Part shown: one piece after another, positions 26,348 to 37,900 of the stretch | Position numbering within the stretch: position 1 is the stretch's first letter | Layout: each line of letters opens with the position of its first letter | DNA from: Aphrophora alni | Taxonomy: Eukaryota > Arthropoda > Insecta > Hemiptera > Aphrophoridae | Direction of reading: 5' to 3' | Length of the DNA: 64,000 nucleotides | Assembly (NCBI GenBank): GCA_963513935.1 | Contig: OY740765.1 | Coordinates: forward strand, 115,697,362 to 115,761,361 | Notes under the pieces: model-generated | What the model was told of the DNA's origin: nothing | The model's input: the letters and a program-made list of their open reading frames with translations, nothing else | Database searches by the model: none | Position numbers and translations under genes: made by a program

Positions 26348-26803
26348 TTACTTTAACGATCATTTTAACAGTAATAGAAAATACATTAAAAGAATAAAAT
26401 TATAAATAAAATAATAATCATAATAATTCTTCAAAGGTGTGAGAATTGTAGATGTAAATATTATCCTTAAGAGTACTCCTAAAAAAAGTCCAAGTATGTG
26501 CGATCAGGTGAACAAGGAGGCCACAAGCTTTTTGAAATTATGCTGTCTTGAGAAATTTCTTCAACAATTCCATTTCATAATGTTACTGAATTCAGTGTGT
26601 CTTCACACTTTGGACACTTTACACATCTGGACTTTGCACACTTTACTCCAACATTTAATGAACGGAGGTCAGTTTCATGGAAAGTTATTGATAGAACATT
26701 AAAAATTTGCTCACAGCTTTGTGAGCAAATCAAAGTGAGACCTTGTCTGTTAACTTAGTTTTCTCAATAACTTATTGAGAAATGTAATATTTTCAGTTTA
26801 ATT

Positions 26804-26880
26804 CAGTGGTTACCAAACTTTTTTGGTTCACAGCGCACCTACTGTATCCGAGTTTTTCCACGATGCCCACGGTCGGAATA
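26804..26880 (+). mobile_element. hAT-type terminal sequence, one end only
   Basis: CAGTGGTTACCAAACTTTTT followed by GGTTCACAGCGCACC is the characteristic end of hAT/Charlie-like elements. A matching opposite end with an 8-bp duplication was not found, so the element is probably truncated. Confidence 0.45.
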
Positions 26881-27205
26881 TATTCCTACCTAACAGTTGC
26901 AATGGACATTTGGTTGGTTAGGTTAAAAGAAAAATATGTATTTCAAAACCACTAATATTGTATGTAAAAAGCATTATATAAGACATTTTTTAACAATGTC
27001 ATTGAATAAATAAATCGTAATTTGAAATTTCCAAAAATCTTGGATCGAATTGATCACGTTTATTCTGATTTGCTGTTCTAAGTTGATACTTGCTTTTTAT
27101 TACAGCTACCACTGGAAATACAATATCCCACCAATATGACAACAAATAAAATTAAGATTTGCTGAATTTTACCATTTACCAACAGATATTCATATTTTAC
27201 TGATA

Positions 27206-28979
27206 TAGTAGAACTCCAATTATCCGGATTAATTGGGACCAGGCCCGATCCGGATAATCAAATATCCGGATACAGTAATTGGATTTTTCTCGAAAAAATG
27301 CCGATTTTAGGAAAAAAGCGTAAACAAAACACAATAGAGAACATTTACGGTATTTATTATGAAAAAACCAATAAATCGATTCCGCGCCGCCAAGTCTCGC
27401 ATCTGTTTAACGGTGAGCAGTTGCAGGTGGTCACACTCTAGTTGCCGCTCCATCCATTTAAGCGCAGAGTCTAGGCCTGCGAATGCCTCACTTGCAGTCG
27501 GCCCCTCAACTGGCTAGGTAGTGAAGTCCTCGTCTTCCGGTTCCGGGTCATCACTTCCTGCTGTCACAACACTTTGGACGAGTTCATCATCATCGAGAAT
27601 CTGGAATGATGATGCCACAATGCCTTCTTCATCTTCATTTTTTATCAACAGTTTTCTAATCAATTGCCTCCTGTAATGACGCTTCATTATTTCGATAACC
27701 GACTGGTCCATTGGCTGCAACAAACTCGTTACATTTGGTGGCAAAAACATTGCTCGAAATCGTCCATCTTCTCTTTCTAGCAGGTTTTCAGTCAGGTGGG
27801 TGGGTGCATTATCAAGAAGTAACAGCACCTTGCTGCCTTCTTTTCCTAATGTCTTTTAACTTCAGGTATGAACACTTCATCAAACCACTACGTAAATAAA
27901 GCAGCAGTCATCCTTTTTTGGTTTTTGTAGATCACGGGAAGTTTTTTTAACATTTTTGAATACCCTGGGATTTTTGAATTTTCCCATCATGAGTAGGGGT
28001 AATCTGTGATTTCCCGTTGAGTTAGCACAATTAAGGGTAGTCACACGATCTTTGCTAACTTTGTGACCAGGAGTACTTGATTCTCTTTTGGAAGCCAACA
28101 TTGTTTTTGTCAAGGCTTTCCAATTTAGTCCCGTTTCATTTGCGTTGTATACAAATTTTAAAAGTTTCAATGAAGTTTTCAGCAGCCTTAGGGTCTGCTG
28201 AAAGCTTCTCTCCACTTAAGTCCAACTCCCGAATTTCGTGTCTGGCTTTAAAATTTCGTAGCCACCCACTACTCGCTTTAAATGAACTCACACTGTTCAT
28301 TTTCTTGGTAAAAAGCCTGGCTTTTTCACAAATAATCGGGCCTGAAAGAGGGTTCCCCAATGTTCGCTGGTGCAAGAATCAACTTAAACACCTCTTCTTC
28401 CAGTTCTTTATTCTCTGCTGTTTTCATAGACTTCCTCGATGAACTTCCATCTTCATTTTCGAGGATGGATACAAAGTTTACAATGGAGGATTTATTATTT
28501 TTAATGTCCGATATTGTTAATGTTCCCACTTTGTACATCTCGTCTAAATGTTTACCCGAGACACCTTTGTCCAACTGTTCGATAATTTTTATTTTATCGG
28601 CCAACGATAACACCACACGTTTCCTCTTAGAACTCATCTTAGTACTGCACACGATAATCAAAACACGAAAGAATCAACATATCAATTCACCCGGCAGGTT
28701 GAAGAAGCACTCGCCGACTGACTATTAATAGACTGTAGAAAGTGACAGTAGCAGGGTGGCGAGGCAGTGTGAGTCATCGCTCCCCCTCCCCCCACACACC
28801 CTCTGCTATCGCTACACTATGTTCGTAGTTAGACGGGTCAACTACTGCACAAGATTCCTGCATATTCATTGCTTGCAAGACGATGTGCCTTTAAAAACCC
28901 GATTTTATTATTTTTCTCAATCTGATCCGGATAATTGGCGATCCGGATAATTGGAGTCCGGATAATTGGAGTTCTACTG
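27206..28979 (-). mobile_element. Tigger/pogo-type element
   Basis: TA on both sides (27204-27205 and 28980-28981). Both ends carry AGTAGAACTCCAATTATCCG; the right end repeats the ATTATCC-GGA phrase three times. The 1774-bp body encodes a decayed CENPB/DDE_1 transposase on the minus strand. Confidence 0.93.
27514..28637 (-). pseudogene. Tigger/jerky-like transposase relic
   Basis: From MSSKRKRVVLSLADKIKII at 28637 comes an N-terminal CENPB-type helix-turn-helix, then a frame change to SSGWLRNFKARHEIREL (second DNA-binding domain). Another change gives VYNANETGLNWK, where the usual first catalytic Asp is Asn. A further shift gives LLLLDNAPTH and SLLQPMDQSVIEIMK with the second and third Asp present. 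At least three frame changes plus the Asp-to-Asn change make it inactive. The C-terminus is acidic (DDPEPEDEDF). Confidence 0.9.
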
Positions 28980-28981
28980 TA

Positions 28982-30484
28982 TCTAAAATTCAATTATTTC
29001 CGTGCTATGCTGCTAAAGACAACTCAATAATATGTTCTTCTACAGAAGTAAATTCACATATAACTTTGGCCCTGAATGGGTCTTAACTCATGCGAACTTG
29101 TCCATATTATCTTTCTGAAAATATATTTCAAAGCCGTACTTTCCAAAAAAGTACTTGTTAATATTTTGTTGCTTAACTTCTTACTTCTTATTACGAACTT
29201 CCAGAATTAAGTTATCCTGATGGCTCGATGCCTCTTGTACACCATTGCTGTGAATGACCAAAACCTCTTATTTGCTAAAATGTCCTTGATGGAGAGTTCT
29301 TTCTGCTTCTTTACCAGCCTGTCACAATATATTAAAGGTCACATTAAAGAAGGATATGTTCAACTATCTCCCCTTCTTTGCCACATGGTTGGCATAAAGA
29401 GAGATCTGCCAAATTATTCCTCTTTATTGCTTTAATTCTTTAAACTTTTTTCGTGAGTAAAATAGTTGATAGGTTTTTTCCAACTATGATTCATTGATTG
29501 GTTTTTAAATGACGTTTTAGCCAATTATGTATGTATGCACTTTGGTATCAAAACCTTCATATACAGTACATATTGCAGTCTTCCTTTTTCATTGTCATCT
29601 GTGGATATAACACCAAAATTCTAATCTTAAACCACAGGGACTAAGTTTTATTTCAGCAAAAATATTGGAATATTTCGTGGCGTCCCTGTAAGCTAGCCAT
29701 GCAGGAACCATTGCCTTAATGTCCTACAAAGTGTCATTAGTTAGCACAAATTTGTCATCCATATTTTATTTGACTACTAAACTGAAGCGCAAATTTGTCA
29801 TCCATATTTTAGTTAGCTACTAAACTGATTGTTCATAATTGTTCACTGAGTTAGTATTGTTGAGAGATTTTTTCTGACAAATTTCTATCTAAGTTCAAAT
29901 ACAAATTATGGTTAACTATTATATTGAACATTCTGTATCTTTAATCTCTGTCTCTAAAAATCACATACATACCCTTAAATTTAATCTTGAGCTAAGGAAA
30001 ATTAAACAATTTAAAGAAAAAAATATCTCACTTATATTATTTATATTTTTTTAAATTTCCCATTGGGGAATCCTTGTATACTCTATTCCTTCCACCTTGT
30101 TTGGTCATTTCTCAAGAAGTTACATACATACAAAGTTACAATGGCTACGCTACTGGATTTAACAATAATTATAAATGTTATAAATTTTTGTTACATATTT
30201 CTTATATAGTTTATGATCTCTACCTCAGTTATGATAATTGAATATAGTGTTAATATTTTTATAAATATCTATTTGTTTGTCATGTATATAAACTGCAAAT
30301 ATTTATATAATAAAATGTTGATTAAAAAATGCCAATTATTTTTTGCCTAATCTTCTTCCAAATAAAGTTAATTTTAGTTTAAAACACAATCCTTGTGGTT
30401 AAAATTTCAAAATGATGGTCGATTTCGTCTCATATTTGTGTATTCAATATTTTGCTTCTATTGATAACAAAGGAAACTTTATCC
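28982..30484. repeat. Intergenic AT-rich DNA with a 43-bp tandem duplication
   Basis: No gene recognised between the Tigger element and the foldback element. The only structure noted is two adjacent 43-base units at 29743-29785 and 29786-29828, both with CAAATTTGTCATCCATATTT and ending ACTACTAAACTGA or GCTACTAAACTGA. Confidence 0.6.
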
Positions 30485-31165
30485 GTTTCCCATTTTAGGT
30501 CGTCATAATGAATTATTTTTCCTATAGGTAATGACATTTGCCATCATTTGTATATTTAAAAACTAATAGACATTGTTTAGAGTATATATATATATATTTT
30601 CAAATGTAAAACTCCGTTTTCATCATTTTATAAAATGAGTATAAAGAACTTTAGTCCTCGAATACTCTAATAGTGTAATGGCCAGAGAGAACAACAGATC
30701 AAGAAAGATCTGATAAAAAAGATACATAAGAGCGATTTAACTCAAGACTATATGAAGAAGTAGACCCAGTTAGGTTCCTCAGGTTTGCCATCACCATGAG
30801 TGAACCCTTGAGAAGGAATATAAATCAGCTCCTGTTACCAAATGATTAATCAGAACATGAACAAATTAAAGCCTATGGCCATGTTTGAAACTAATAAAGG
30901 AGCCCAGGCCTGAAGCTAGGCCTGAGCAATCAAAATATCTAACTAAACTAAAACAACCTAATCAGAAATAAACCAAAAGTTTTTGACTACTCAGGCATAA
31001 AATTTAAAAATATTTTTCCATGTTTTAGGTTTATCACTTGATAACAGGAGTTGATTTATATTCTTGAAATGTTGTGTATTGATTTTATATACACAAATGA
31101 TGGAAAATATCCAATTATCAATAATATGAAGAATCCATCATTATCAAATAGCTTTAAAAGTCATA
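30485..31165. mobile_element. Foldback element copy 1, with nested family S copy
   Basis: The left arm (GCCATCATTTGTATATTT ... AATCAGCTCCTGTTACC) pairs with the right arm (GATAACAGGAGTTGATTTAT ... TATATACACAAATGATGG). The same family recurs at 35163-35625, including the shared right-hand tail AATCCATCATTATCAAATA. The left arm is split by the minus-strand family S copy at about 30600-30815. Confidence 0.75.
30600..30815 (-). repeat. Family S copy nested in a foldback arm
   Basis: The reverse complement shows the head (CTCATGGTGATGGC, CCTGAGGAACC), GGGTCTACTTCTTCATATAG, CTTGAGTTAAATC, TTGTTCTCTCTGGCC and ATTCGAGGACTAAAG in family order. It interrupts an otherwise continuous arm of the foldback. 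Confidence 0.65.
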
Positions 31166-31249
31166 CTAACTTCAACTTTAAAAAAATATTTCTGCTATCT
31201 AATGGTTTTTTGATTAAACTACTTGAACTGGTTAATTATCCCTCAGGGG

Positions 31250-31530
31250 CTCATTTATGATGAGTATAGGGCTTTGCAATTCTGAGGGCCCTAGTTTGAT
31301 CTACACCTTTTTTCATGTAGTGTTGGGTTAGATCCCTGTCATCTTTCTTATCATGTTTCTTTTGACCAACTCTTGTTTTTTTTCCCCGACACTGACACTA
31401 TTATAATATTCATGTTATTCATATATTCTTTATGTTATGTTTTTTATTCCTTTTTTTATATAACGTGATGATGACTGAGATGTTTTTCTCCTTTTATCAA
31501 CAACAACAAACAACCAAAATTAATTCATAT
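31250..31530 (+). repeat. Family S, nearly full-length copy
   Basis: Reads in order: GGGCTTTGCAATTCTGAGGG, GATCTACACCTTTTTTCATG, GTTGGGTTAGATCC, TTTTGACCAACTCTTG, ACACTATTATAATATTC, ATAACGTGATGATGACTGAG, TTTTTCTCC, CAACAACAAC. The ORF-like stretch over it is not conserved in other copies. Confidence 0.75.
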
Positions 31531-31539
31531 GATCTATAT

Positions 31540-33978
31540 TACTATGATCTACAACGGAAATTCGTTATATTTGACTGTTTTTTTGGTCAAGAGAGAAAAA
31601 TCAGAATACAGTTTGAATGCAAGGATTTGACAAAGCAAGGCTACCCAAGCTGGTTTAGTTGAGTCGGTGAAACTGTACTATGAACCAATCGAAAGTCAAC
31701 TTTCACTCGCTCATCTTGACAGAAAAATTGCAACTTAGTTAAATTTGAATACAAAATCTAACTTTGATGAATTATGAAAATATGAAATAGCGATGGTAGA
31801 AGATGCGTAATTGTAATACAATGGAAATTAAAGTAAATTCAACTGATTTTCCTGGGATATAGATTTAAGATGTTTAGTAATACTTTTTAATTTGATAAAT
31901 TTAATTGTGGACATTTTTCCTGTAACATAATAGTAAATTAAATAAATTAGACCTGAACGACTAATTAAATTGTCAAACTGGGTAATAATTAGCGTTCAGG
32001 AATTGAATAGAGGAAGTGCTAAAAATTAATTCTTGAAATATAACTTTCCTCAAGTGTAAACTGCCAATCTGCAACCTAGTTAAAGTAATTTATAAAATTG
32101 TAAAGTGTAATGTAAAATGTTTTCTTTTTAATGTAATATTATTTGATAAAGAGTCATAAATTTTGTTTGATTAATAGTATAACTGTTTTAAATATTTGAA
32201 AAGTTTAATTTTGATTTACTTAAAAGCAGATTGAATAAATTATTTCTTTCTTATTAATATTAACAATCTTGTGTTGTTTAATTTAGATAATCCACACCAT
32301 TTGTATTAAATTAGAAATTAAAGGGAATCGGGATAAAATATATTGTGTGACAGAGGTATTCTTCAGAACACACTCCTTGGGGATTAGTAAAGTAAAATTA
32401 AAGTCGTGCTTTCCCTGAGAATAGTAAAGTAAATTTAGTACTGGAAGTAATTGAATAAATAGGGGGGTACCAACGATTTAGGGAAACTTAAACTGTTGAA
32501 GGGGTTAATCAAGTCAGGTCAGATAAGAAAAAGAAGCCAAAACTTCCAGTGGGTTGATTAATCCGTTCTCTATCTCTCGGGAACGAATCCTGGATAAAAA
32601 ATTCCAGTGTTTGAGACTTGTGCTTTTATTAAAGAAACTAGGGGAAACGTACAGTCTGACTCAAAAACAAGACTTTGAGTTTTTTCGTTGTAGTGCGTTT
32701 GATTTAATAAATACATTTGTGAGAAATTGTGTTTTTTTATTTTGTTGATTATTTGTGGGAAAAGTTTTATTTTCATTATGAACCCTGACCGCTTGCGACA
32801 ATCTGCTTTGACTCGGGGTCGCGAATCCTAGCTAAACAGACATCAAGGAAATCATCAACTTCCAGGAATTATCAAAATGGTGGTCAAGGTTTGACTAGTC
32901 AAGTAAAATTTTCTTTTTAATGGCAAAGTGCCATCAAAATTTAAAAAATAAATTCACGTGTGCTATTCAATTGTTTTCCTGGGATATTTTTCTTAATATA
33001 TATATATATATAAAATATTTCAATAATAATAATATCTTGTCTATGTTAAATTTAAGATTAAAGTGTGTGAAAATTTTTTATAAATTAAAAATAAATTAAA
33101 TTCAGATAAATACTATTTGGCCCATACTGCTAATTAGAAAATACTTGGTGGTTGCATGTCCGGAAAATTTTTAAAAAGTCAACTGCTCTTAATATTAAGG
33201 AATTCAATTAAATTAAGACTTGAATTTCAAGATTCACAATTAGATTATTTTATTCTTTTAGTGGGAACCAATTTTTGTAACTACTCTTGGAAAATATTAA
33301 CAAGTTTCCAAATACAAAACAAAAAGAAATCAATAATACTGATGTCGAATGCAAGCCTACTTATTCTAATAAAATAAAAATTAGTTTTGTATTCTAATCT
33401 TCGTGTGAAAACAGTAAGCTCACGACAATCCAGCTAAATAACAAAAACACTGATAGGTTGAGGGTAAATCACATCCTGCGCAGTCAACATCCGAACTTGT
33501 GATAACTAAACATCAGTAGCATTTTATATCATATTTATATTAAAGAATAATTAACTTTGAATAATTTGAACGATCCTGTTTTATACACGATGAATGGTCA
33601 CCATCCTAATCAAATAATATTGTTGGTACGGTAATTAAAATGTGATACCACAATTGACTATACATAGGATTGAAAAATCTAAGTTTTTTTTTCCAATGTA
33701 TAACTGTTTTTAACACAATAAATGATGAACTATTTAAAGTTGATAGTTATAACTATACTATTTATTAACAGTTTAATTATTATACAATCAACACAGACAA
33801 TGGATTATAATGGAATAATTATATTGCTCAGATGTTGACGATCTTGAATCTAATTTATTTTCCTTATGCATTATCCTTATAATTATTTATGCATGATTAA
33901 TATGTTCCATAAATGAATATGATTGCTAGAACAAATTTCAGATATTAAGCAACAACAACAAAAAATAGCTGTACAATA
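31540..33978. other. Intergenic region between POGLUT1 and yellow, possible LTR debris
   Basis: Mostly AT-rich with no gene. A segment at about 32346-32800 (TGTGACAGAGG ... CGCTTGCGACA, with AATAAATAC near 32705) has the look of retroelement LTR sequence, but no matching duplication or primer-binding site is convincing. A candidate minus-strand AATAAA for the yellow transcript lies near 33856. Confidence 0.35.
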
Positions 33979-34955
33979 TTATTCCTTTTTTTCTGTATCG
34001 CAGACAGTTCCTTTAATTATATCTGGAACAAAACCTTTGAATACTCGATAATTTATGACTTCTGGACTAAGTTTAACATAAATATGTGATGGCAGCTTGT
34101 CAGTAAGTAGCCATAAGTTGCTTTCTCTGTCAACTTTTAAATCATTCGGGAACACCATAGTTTCATTATCAGATGTTACCAAACCAGTAGTATCAGCTGA
34201 ATATTCATTAGCATGTTTAAATGAATTCCAACATCCGACTCCGTCTTTGTTTGGCTGTGTGTAGAATATAACTCCTGATTTTTCGTCCAAGAACGATGCT
34301 GTAGCTTGTGTATTTGGACCTCTAGATCCGAGAACTTTGTATTCATAATAACTATCGGAAGCTTTAGTTTTATTTTGCCATATTTCCGTTGATACTCCAA
34401 ATTCTCTGGTGCTGGATAGAGGATGGAAATAAGCTGTTCTGTAACCAGTCGTCTTATTTATGGGTGATAAGGCGATTCCGAATACACCATCAGTCCATTG
34501 GAAGTTAACTCCACCAACATTATAGTTTCCTGATAATGGGTCGAAAAAGAAATAATGATGTTTTACTCTCCAGGCTTCGTTTTCTTCCCAGCTGTATACA
34601 ATTACTGCATAACTCCCTAAATCAGGAAGATAAGCGAAAGCTTTGTCACAGGTTTCAGCAGTTGTGTCAACTATAATATTTGCAAGGAAAGTATTTTCTT
34701 TGATGTGTTCTTTCTTAATTTCAAACTCTCTTAAAAGTTGATCTGTTTTTAAATCATAAACAAGAATTTTTGGTGGAGTGATTTGTTCTGCTTTTCCAAG
34801 GATGTCTGCGAGTCCAGTGTCGATTACCCACAAACGGTCACACTCATCAGCTCGGACTCTAAAAGTAGATATGATTTTGGTCGTATTCACATCGTCATGA
34901 ATTCTATTAGCTTCCCAGCTGGGATATGGCATCAGTAGAGGGGAAGGGTTTTTAT
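33979..34955 (-). CDS. Yellow-family exon 2
   Basis: Acceptor AG is the complement of 34956-34957; stop TAA is at 33979-33981. It encodes residues 91-415, including most of the MRJP domain and all four conserved cysteines. The last residues are CDTEKKE. Confidence 0.95.
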
Positions 34956-37900
34956 CTAAAACAAATCAAATGTGTCAATTAGGTTTGATATTATTTGTTT
35001 GGCAGTATAAATTTATTGATTATTATGTACATTCATAATTAATACTTAATAAACCAACCATCAAGATGGTGTTTCATAGATTGTCATCATCTTCAGTTGT
35101 TACATAATAAAAATATAAATTTCTCTTTTCTTTTCAATATATGACAAAACATCTATTAATATGATTTGATAGGGCATTTGGTATCATTTATTTATATGAA
35201 AACTAATACATGACATTTCGAGAGTATAAATCAACTCCCGTTATCAAAGTGTGAAATCTAGAGCACAAAAGTGAACCAACATATCCTATTAGCCTAAGCC
35301 TTGGTGGAAATTAAAACTAAATCTATAACCTAAGATGGTTTTTCCTGATCTCATTTGTATTTAATAGTAGTTTCGACTGCTCACGTCTAGATTTAAACTT
35401 TGGTTACTTTCTTAGGTTATAGATTTAGTTTTTAGTTTCCAATATGGCCCTAGACTATATTGGTATTCCTCAATTTTATGCTCTATGTTTATCACTTGAT
35501 AATGGGAGTTGATTTATGCTCTCGAAAAGTTGTGTATACTAATGTTTTTATACACAGAAAATGATGGCACAAGTCTGATAAAACCATAATAATATGAACA
35601 ATCCATCATTATCAAATAACTTTAAAACCAAAACAAAAATCTAGATTAATAACAAAAATGAAACAAACACAACATTTAAATACTTTGACCAAAAAAGAAG
35701 TTGTAAATAAAATTAATAATATAAAAATAAAGGACAATAATTATTAGATAAAACACTACCTTTGCTGGCATTGAATACACAATTGCATTATTTAGCGTAA
35801 GAAGCTTAGAATAGCGTATTATAGACTCATCTCTTGATTTAAACTTTTGTAGCCAGATTGATAAACTACAAGTCAATTAAATCTATTCAAATTTTTTAAA
35901 ATTTCTATTAATTTTTTTGTACATTTTACAAATTACTGCTTGTAACGTATGTAAATTTGAGTTAAAAGCAAATAAAAGAAAACATATTATATTTATGTAT
36001 ATATAAAATTGAAGTTTAACTTTGTCTGTATAAAACACTTTTAATTAATAAATTTAAGAAATTAATATGAATTTGGTAAAATTAATTAAAAGAAAGAATT
36101 TAAATAGTAAATTAAACTTTAAAATAAAAGGATGTAATAAAATAATATAGTACTTTATGCTTTAAAGAAGAAAACTGATTTGTGCAGAAATATATGAACA
36201 TTGATGTAGCATTAAGAAAAGGATATCTATTACAAAAGGAAAGTGACATAACATCCTAGGAACATTGGAGGTGTGCTTTGCAGAGTAGGAAGCATCTTTC
36301 TCTCCACATAATCTTTGTATTAGGACAGTCAAGTTTCTCCAAGTAAATTTTCATAAGGGAGAAATTAAGACTCTATGTAGTCGTCATTTTAAAATTGATT
36401 TTAATTGTCATCTGAATGAGTTTGAAAATAATAGTATTTCTAATACTTTGATTGAACCATCATTATTCATAATGAGCAAGAAAATTAGTTGAAAGTCATT
36501 GAATGTGTGTGATCGTCTATATTGGACAGTGAATTTATGTTGGCATAAGATAAGTATGACATAATTAATCAAACTTGTTTAATTGTAATATAAAAACTAT
36601 ATGAACTATTTGAATTTTGATTAATTAAAAAAAAATAGAAAGTTTGGAATATAATTTATATTGTACCAAGATTTAGTAAATCTAAAATTTCCATCAGCTA
36701 CATAATGTTGTGAAGTTCTTTCTTTCAGATCTAGTTTAAGTATCAGAGAAGTGTGTTGATTCTGAATGTGTGTTTTGGTCATTAAATAAGATGACACAAT
36801 ACTTGAAACATAATGAATTATTTGTGATATCATCATGTTGTTAAGATGGGGATGACATTATATGCTAAGGCAGAGAAGAATAAAATGAGAAGACACAATA
36901 GAAAAGAGTTTGTGAGGGTTTCTTGATGACGTTCATCAACTTTGTTTCATAAGGCGATGATGACCGAAAGGTTTTTCACCTTTAAACAACAAGGAAAAAA
37001 TAATTGAATGACAATGTTTAATTTCATGTTAATTTAATTATAATAAATTATTATTTTGATTAGTTGATTCATTACTGAATGCCTCACATACAATTAAAAA
37101 TTGTAATCAAAATAAAAGATACATTCTAAGTCAAAAATGACCTTGAAATCTAACGACTTATTTGAAATAACTTTATAGCTAAAAATAATATCCCAATTTC
37201 TGCACAGCAGTCTGTTTTTTATGTCACCATGTAAAACAATTTTTACGAATGAAGCTCAAGTTTTGGGTTACAGAAATAGTCTGGAATTGGAAATTTTCAA
37301 CGCTTTTTCTTAAAGAAGCTGTTTTCACTTTCCATTAAAAAATTTATTGTATATTATATTTGAAGACAAGTGCCAAGCTTTTGTATCTACAAGTTTACAA
37401 GTTAAAAGTAATTTTGAATGTATAAGAAAGTCATTTTTCGGATAATAGATTGCCAAAATATTTATCTAAGGTGGTTAGTTAATGAATTTGGGGTCCGAGG
37501 CTATACAGCTTCTTGTCACTGTGACCCAAATGGATCTTTTGTGATTACCCTACTAATTATGTTTTAGTCTCATCCAAGATTTAAGCTTCCTAAGAATTTT
37601 AAGATTCTTAGGAAGCTTAAATCTTAAAATGGTTCTGGGTGACATTGTCACCTCTGCAGTCATGGGGAAAGGAATGCTGAGGTAAAGTAGCCTTTTGTAG
37701 GCTAGAGATTAACACACACACAACCAGTGTCCGGATGTCTCTTTATGTGTCAGGCAGAAGCGGCACGAATACACTTCTGCCTTTCCCATGTGTTTCAGAT
37801 GGTAATTCACTGGACAGTAGGCCAATAATCAGCCTAAGCTCTCTTCTACTGAGATCCAGTAATTTTTTGCCTTTGTTTTAGAGTAAACTATAAACTTTTT

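Noticed and set aside
26804..27114. Complete hAT element ending at ACCACTG near 27114
   Set aside because: The flanking 8-mers (GTTTAATT and GAAATACA) do not match, so the right end is probably coincidental.
31432..31662. 76-codon ORF downstream of family S
   Set aside because: It begins inside a family S copy whose other copies do not keep the frame open.
32346..32800. Solo LTR near 32.5 kb
   Set aside because: The TGTGACA start and GCGACA end are only weakly inverted, flanking bases do not match, and no other LTR features are decisive; kept only as a remark in the intergenic entry.
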